Assembly (NCBI GenBank): GCA_035531535.1
Contig: DATKSV010000149.1
Location: forward strand, 1 to 8,153
Reading direction: 5' to 3'
DNA length: 8,153 bases
Origin: AG-12 sp035531535
GTDB lineage: Bacteria > Chloroflexota > Dormibacteria > Aeolococcales > Bog-877
Made by a program: the position numbers and the translations under genes. The notes beneath the pieces are model-generated. The model ran no database searches. It saw nothing but the letters and a program-made list of their open reading frames with translations, and was not told the DNA's origin. Of the stretch, positions 5,169 to 8,153 are shown piece by piece (the stretch's first letter is position 1; each line of letters starts with the position of its first letter).

Positions 5169-6161
5169 ATGAAAGAAGTGACCACGACTCCGAAGACGAC
5201 CTCGACGGCATCGATCGGCATCAGCACGTCGGCTCACGGCCACCTGACGGGAGCACAGCCAGAGGTCCCTCAGAAGCGGGCAGGCAGTTTGCCCCTTGTG
5301 GACGCGGTCGATCTGTTTTGCCAGAGCTGCGCCACCCCAGCCACCTCCCGCTCATATCGGGCGGCTCTATCACCGTTCCTGAATGCCTGTTCCGATCGGG
5401 GGGTCATCGAATGCTCGCAAGTCACCCCATCGGTTATCGCCTCCTTCCCAGCCTCGCTCGCGGGTCTGGCGGCATCGACGCGCCACCATCGGCTCTCGGT
5501 GGTCAAGGCTTTCCTGCGTTGGACTGCCAAGGCGGAATGGTGTGACTCCACCTGCGCCACGGTCATCACTCCTGGTCGAGTCGTGCGGCGGACTGGCGCA
5601 CTTACCTTGAGTGAGGAGGACACCCGGAAGCTACTGTCAGCCGCTCAGACTTGGCGGGATCGTGCATTGCTGTGGACCCTCTCATCAACGGCAGCCAGGA
5701 TCGGAGAGGTCGTCCACGCCACCGTCGCCGACTTCGACGGGCAGAGTCTGCGACTCTCGGGCAAGACCGGCACCCGGAGTGTACCCGTGGGTCCCGGGGC
5801 ATGCGGTGCCTTGGACTGGTACCTGCGGCATCGGCAGCCACTTGATCAGGCAGCCCCGCTGTTCGCCAGCCGGGAGGGGCGACTGTCCGAGCGCCAGGCC
5901 CGCGAAGTCGTCTACGCCGCCTGCCGCCGTGCCAAGCTGGCCCCCAAACGGCCCCACACCCTCCGGCACGCAGCGGCCACCCGCTGGCTGAAAGCTGGAG
6001 TAACGCTGATCGTGGCATCCGCCACCCTCGGTCACGCGCGCCCATCGACCAGCCTGGATTTCTACCTCGACGCGACGGCGCAAGACCTGGCTCGGGGGCT
6101 GTCTTCGGATCCACTCTGGGGCGGTGACGACCCGCAGATCTCACTGCGACCCGGAAGCTGA
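5169..6161 (+). CDS. tyrosine recombinase / integrase (XerC/D-like)
   Basis: This 330-residue DNA breaking-rejoining enzyme makes a covalent phosphotyrosine intermediate during site-specific recombination. The N-terminal SAM-like core-binding domain spans about 44-125 (SRSYRAAL, HHRLSVVKAFLRW) and the catalytic domain about 145-312. Catalytic residues are all present: Arg177 (AARIGEV), Lys199 (SGKTGTRSVPV), His263 and Arg266 (HTLRHAAATRWL), His289 (LGHARPSTSLDF) and nucleophile Tyr299 (FYLD). The first 40 residues are Thr/Ser-rich and probably disordered. ATG 5169 has GGAAGG 7 nt upstream. Length and motif spacing fit compact XerC/D-like or island integrases; the extended arm-binding domain of large phage integrases is not obvious. 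The next gene starts one base after its stop. It may have mobilised this region, but no att site is seen beside it. Confidence 0.93.
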   Translation: MKEVTTTPKTTSTASIGISTSAHGHLTGAQPEVPQKRAGSLPLVDAVDLFCQSCATPATSRSYRAALSPFLNACSDRGVIECSQVTPSVIASFPASLAGLAASTRHHRLSVVKAFLRWTAKAEWCDSTCATVITPGRVVRRTGALTLSEEDTRKLLSAAQTWRDRALLWTLSSTAARIGEVVHATVADFDGQSLRLSGKTGTRSVPVGPGACGALDWYLRHRQPLDQAAPLFASREGRLSERQAREVVYAACRRAKLAPKRPHTLRHAAATRWLKAGVTLIVASATLGHARPSTSLDFYLDATAQDLARGLSSDPLWGGDDPQISLRPGS

Positions 6162-6162
6162 G

Positions 6163-7149
6163 ATGGGCGGGCGAAATGGCAGTAGCGACTGGGCCTACCT
6201 CTTGATGGTCATCGGAGCCGCAATCGTCGTGCTGATCGCCGTCTATTGGCTGTTCCTCGTCCTCTCTATTGCAGGCTCCATCGTCTGGGGGATATGGGCG
6301 CTTTGGCGCGCTGACCAGCCAGGAGAGATCGGGTACGAACTCAAAAGACGCCTGGCCCCTTACTGGCACTACCCCTTCGTTGGAGTCGGCTCCGTGATCG
6401 CCTGCGTGTTTGGAGCCGACGCCATGCACGAGATCGTCCGAGGTGCCGATCCGGCTCTCCCGATTGTCATCCTCATCATCGTCTTGGCCCGGTCGGTCTC
6501 GATGGCGTGGTGGCCATGGCCGAGAACCCGACCGGTCGGCCTTCGGGTCTACCCCTGGGTCGCCGTCACTGGACCGCTCTCCAGCGCTCTTGGGATGGTG
6601 GCCGTCTGGGTCATGGTGATCGGTGGCCAGACCATGGAACCGCTCCACAGCCACGCCTACTGGGTCGCCATGAGCGCCGGTCCGCTCGCCATCCTGATCA
6701 TTTTCCTGGCCGCGATCGTAGGGAGGGCAGGCCGGATCTTGGTGCCCAGCTCAGCACCAAACCGGACCGACCTCGATTGTGTCCTGACCTTGACCGCCCC
6801 AGGTGATGCGATGGACCTTCGCCGGCCTCCCTCGCCTACACCCCGTTACCACCCCCACCTGATCCCCCCGATCGGCCCTCCCGAGGGTCCCTGGGCAGCC
6901 GTGCGGCCATCGCTCCTGCTTAACTGGAGGCGGCTGCTTTGCGTGCCGATAGGAGCGGCCATCGGCGCCGGTGCCAGCCTCCTGATGGTGGCCGATCACG
7001 CTGGGTCGCCGCTACCAGAGGCGATGGGGGTCATGGTGGCCATCCTGATATTGCTCAGGGCGGTCGTTGGGCCACTACTCCTCACCGTTCTCTACATAGA
7101 CGAAAACTGGATCGGCGGCAAGCAACGCTGGGGTGTCCGGACCCCCTGA
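6163..7149 (+). CDS. multi-pass membrane protein of unknown function, 3' end probably altered by IS insertion
   Basis: I do not recognise a family. From ATG 6163 the product is 328 residues with hydrophobic segments at about 11-47 (long enough for two helices), 71-90, 98-116, 131-154, 166-187, 257-278 and 287-311. A polar loop at about 188-255 carries a Pro-rich stretch (222-243). There is no signal peptide beyond the first helix. ATG 6163 lies one base after the recombinase TGA with a weak GGAAG 5 nt upstream, so translation is probably coupled. A GTG at 6124 in the same frame would overlap the recombinase and add 13 residues. The last codons (VRTP and stop) coincide with the likely left end of the IS, so the natural C-terminus may be lost. 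The long antisense frame here is Asp/Arg/Pro-rich and not credible, which supports the plus strand. Confidence 0.65.
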   Translation: MGGRNGSSDWAYLLMVIGAAIVVLIAVYWLFLVLSIAGSIVWGIWALWRADQPGEIGYELKRRLAPYWHYPFVGVGSVIACVFGADAMHEIVRGADPALPIVILIIVLARSVSMAWWPWPRTRPVGLRVYPWVAVTGPLSSALGMVAVWVMVIGGQTMEPLHSHAYWVAMSAGPLAILIIFLAAIVGRAGRILVPSSAPNRTDLDCVLTLTAPGDAMDLRRPPSPTPRYHPHLIPPIGPPEGPWAAVRPSLLLNWRRLLCVPIGAAIGAGASLLMVADHAGSPLPEAMGVMVAILILLRAVVGPLLLTVLYIDENWIGGKQRWGVRTP

Positions 7150-7193
7150 GGCTGGTCCATGTGATATGTGGTCCAAACTGGCCGTATTGGGCA

Positions 7194-7200
7194 AGGAGGA
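7194..7200 (+). promoter_or_regulatory. ribosome binding site of IS OrfA
   Basis: AAGGAGG lies 5 nt before ATG 7206. It fixes the OrfA start despite the open frame extending upstream to 6939. Confidence 0.8.
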
Positions 7201-7205
7201 CCGAG

Positions 7206-7484
7206 ATGAAAGGCAGGAAGCACACTCCGGAGCAGATCGTGCGGAAGCTGCGGGAGGCAGACCGGATGGCGGGAGAAGGGGCGAGCTTGGCGGAAGTGGC
7301 CAAGGCGTTGGAGGTGTCAGAGGCGACGGTGGGGAGGCGGCGGAGCCAATACGGTGGGATGCGGGCCAACGAGGCCAAGGAGTTACGCCAGTTGCGGGAC
7401 GAGAACGGCCGCTTGAAGCGGATGGTGGCGGACCTGGCGCTGGACAACGCGATGCTCAAGGAGGTGGCGCGGGGAAAATTCTGA
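7206..7484 (+). CDS. IS3-family transposase OrfA
   Basis: This 92-residue DNA-binding subunit recognises IS ends and is the N-terminal part of the frameshifted OrfAB transposase. KHTPEQIVRKLREAD (5-19) and GASLAEVAKALEVSEATVGRRRSQYGGM (about 25-52) form the helix-turn-helix. NEAKELRQLRDENGRLKRMVADLALDNAMLKEVARGKF (about 55-92) is a leucine-zipper-like coiled coil. ATG 7206 is set by the strong AAGGAGG at 7194-7200. The upstream part of the open frame (6939-7205) is a shadow of the membrane protein gene and IS leader. The stop TGA 7482-7484 directly follows the GGGAAAA heptamer. OrfA itself looks intact. Confidence 0.92.
   Translation: MKGRKHTPEQIVRKLREADRMAGEGASLAEVAKALEVSEATVGRRRSQYGGMRANEAKELRQLRDENGRLKRMVADLALDNAMLKEVARGKF
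7472..7478 (+). promoter_or_regulatory. -1 programmed frameshift heptamer GGGAAAA
   Basis: In the OrfA frame the codons read G GGA AAA TTC TGA, a canonical X XXY YYZ slippery heptamer three bases before the OrfA stop. Slipping back one base gives GGG AAA ATT CTG AGC and enters the OrfB frame, whose first residues (ILSPARRR) match the usual OrfB beginning. This is how IS3-family elements make OrfAB. No strong downstream stem was identified. Confidence 0.75.
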
Positions 7485-8153
7485 GCCCGGCCCGCCGGCG
7501 AGACGCGGTGTTGCACCTGCAGCACACGTTTGGGGTCTCGCAGCGACGGGCGTGCCGGGCAGTTGGTCAGCACCGGACCACGCAACGGTGGCCGACCCCG
7601 AGCCCAACGGACTCCCAGGAGCCGCTGAGACAGCAGCTGCGCCTTTTGGCGAAAGAGCAGCCCCGGTGGGGCTACAAGCGGGTCTGGGGGCGGTTGCGGC
7701 TGGATGGCTGGAGGGTGAATCGCAAGCGGGTGCAACGGCTGTGGCGGGGGAAGGGTTGCGGGTGCCACCAGCTCCGCCGAAACGCTCGCGGCTGGGCACC
7801 AGCTCCCCGGGCACTGAACGTCTCCGCGCCGAGCATCCGAACCACGTGTGGGCGATGGACTTTCTGTTTGACACCACCGCCGATGGGCGACCCTTCAAGG
7901 TGCTCTCGATGTGCGACGAGTTCACCCGGGAGAGCGTGGGCGGGCAACTGGGTAGGTCAATCACCGCGGACGATGTGGTCGCGATCCTGGATGGGGCTGC
8001 CGCGGAGCGGGGAACTCCCAAGTACATTCGCTGTGACAATGGACCCGAGTTCGTTGCCGCGGCTATCCGGGACTGGTGCCGCTTCTCCGGTACTGGCGCC
8101 GCCTACATCGACCCCGGGTCGCCCTGGCAGAACGCTTACGTGGAAAGCTTCAA
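7481..8153 (+). pseudogene. IS3-family transposase OrfB, with apparent 1-base frameshift, 3'-partial
   Basis: In the -1 frame relative to OrfA, the sequence from 7481 reads LSPARRRDAV, RACRAVGQHR, then RWGYKRVWGRLRLDGWRVNRKRVQRLWR, the HTH_21 region. At the five-G run 7746-7750 the family pattern jumps to the next frame (GLRVPPAPPKRSRLG, HPNHVWAMDFLFD). That is explained by one missing G. The rve core follows with all catalytic residues: Asp in WAMDF (7858-7860), Asp in RCDNGPEF and Glu in AYVESF, the last two separated by 35 residues as in the DD(35)E family. The frame is open at the window edge. As it stands the gene should not give full transposase. Either the copy is dead or a base was missed in the read. 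Confidence 0.85.

Larger units (their letters stand above)
7134..8153 (+). mobile_element. IS3-family insertion sequence, left end and body, cut by window edge
   Basis: The element carries the IS3 two-frame transposase layout: OrfA with a helix-turn-helix and leucine-zipper-like tail, then OrfB with HTH_21 and an rve integrase core, joined by a -1 frameshift site. The left boundary near 7134 is estimated from TGTCCGGACC, which begins with the usual TG and follows the last plausible membrane-protein codons. The right inverted repeat and target duplication lie outside the window, so the boundary is unproven. Confidence 0.7.

Noticed and set aside
5602..6654. 350-residue minus-strand open frame across the recombinase and membrane genes
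   Set aside because: Highly charged Asp/Arg/Pro composition without recognisable motifs. It is antisense to a complete tyrosine recombinase catalytic domain.
7082..8039. Two minus-strand open frames (7082-7768 and 7383-8039) over the IS
   Set aside because: They are shadows of the OrfA/OrfB coding frames, Pro/Ala/Ser/Arg-rich and unrelated to any family I recognise.

Overview
This is a GC-rich window with AGGAGG-type ribosome binding sites. It suggests an actinobacterium or a similar high-GC lineage, probably environmental. That assignment rests only on base composition and family resemblance, so it is weak. The window reads as a chromosomal edge followed by accessory DNA.

Left part (1-905, + strand): a RelA/SpoT-type nucleotide synthetase gene, cut by the window edge and interrupted by an in-frame amber codon at 271-273. 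It is followed, through an ATGA overlap, by a small conserved-looking 83-residue protein. Positions 906-1551 hold no convincing gene. They contain hairpins, a 3 x 12-bp GC-rich repeat and, at 1320-1361 on the minus strand, the 3' half of a tRNA with a CGT (Thr) anticodon loop. No 5' half is present, which is the usual footprint of integration into a tRNA gene. A 14-bp palindrome and a 12-bp tandem repeat lie just to its right. The orientation of the fragment would place an integrated element to its right, leaving the RelA/SpoT pair in flanking chromosome.

Middle (1552-4663, - strand): an orphan HigA-type antitoxin without a HigB toxin, preceded by a large membrane-anchored cyclic-di-GMP protein with the order 6 TM, GAF, HD-GYP, GAF, GGDEF. 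Both the phosphodiesterase and the cyclase signature motifs are intact. A perfect AGGAGG places its start 23 codons inside the longest open frame.

Right part (4664-8153, + strand): a 505-bp divergent intergenic region with a G-quadruplex-like cluster and a candidate promoter, then a complete tyrosine recombinase. One base after its stop a multi-pass membrane protein of unknown function begins. The 3' end of that gene runs into an IS3-family insertion sequence cut by the right window edge. The IS has an intact OrfA, a canonical GGGAAAA -1 slippery heptamer just before the OrfA stop, and an OrfB that retains its D-D-35-E residues but carries an apparent 1-base deletion in a run of G.

The recombinase, tRNA fragment, orphan antitoxin, IS and broken genes together indicate a genomic-island-like region. 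The most interesting pieces are the recombinase/membrane-protein pair, the amber-split alarmone synthetase with its small partner, and the double-headed c-di-GMP enzyme.
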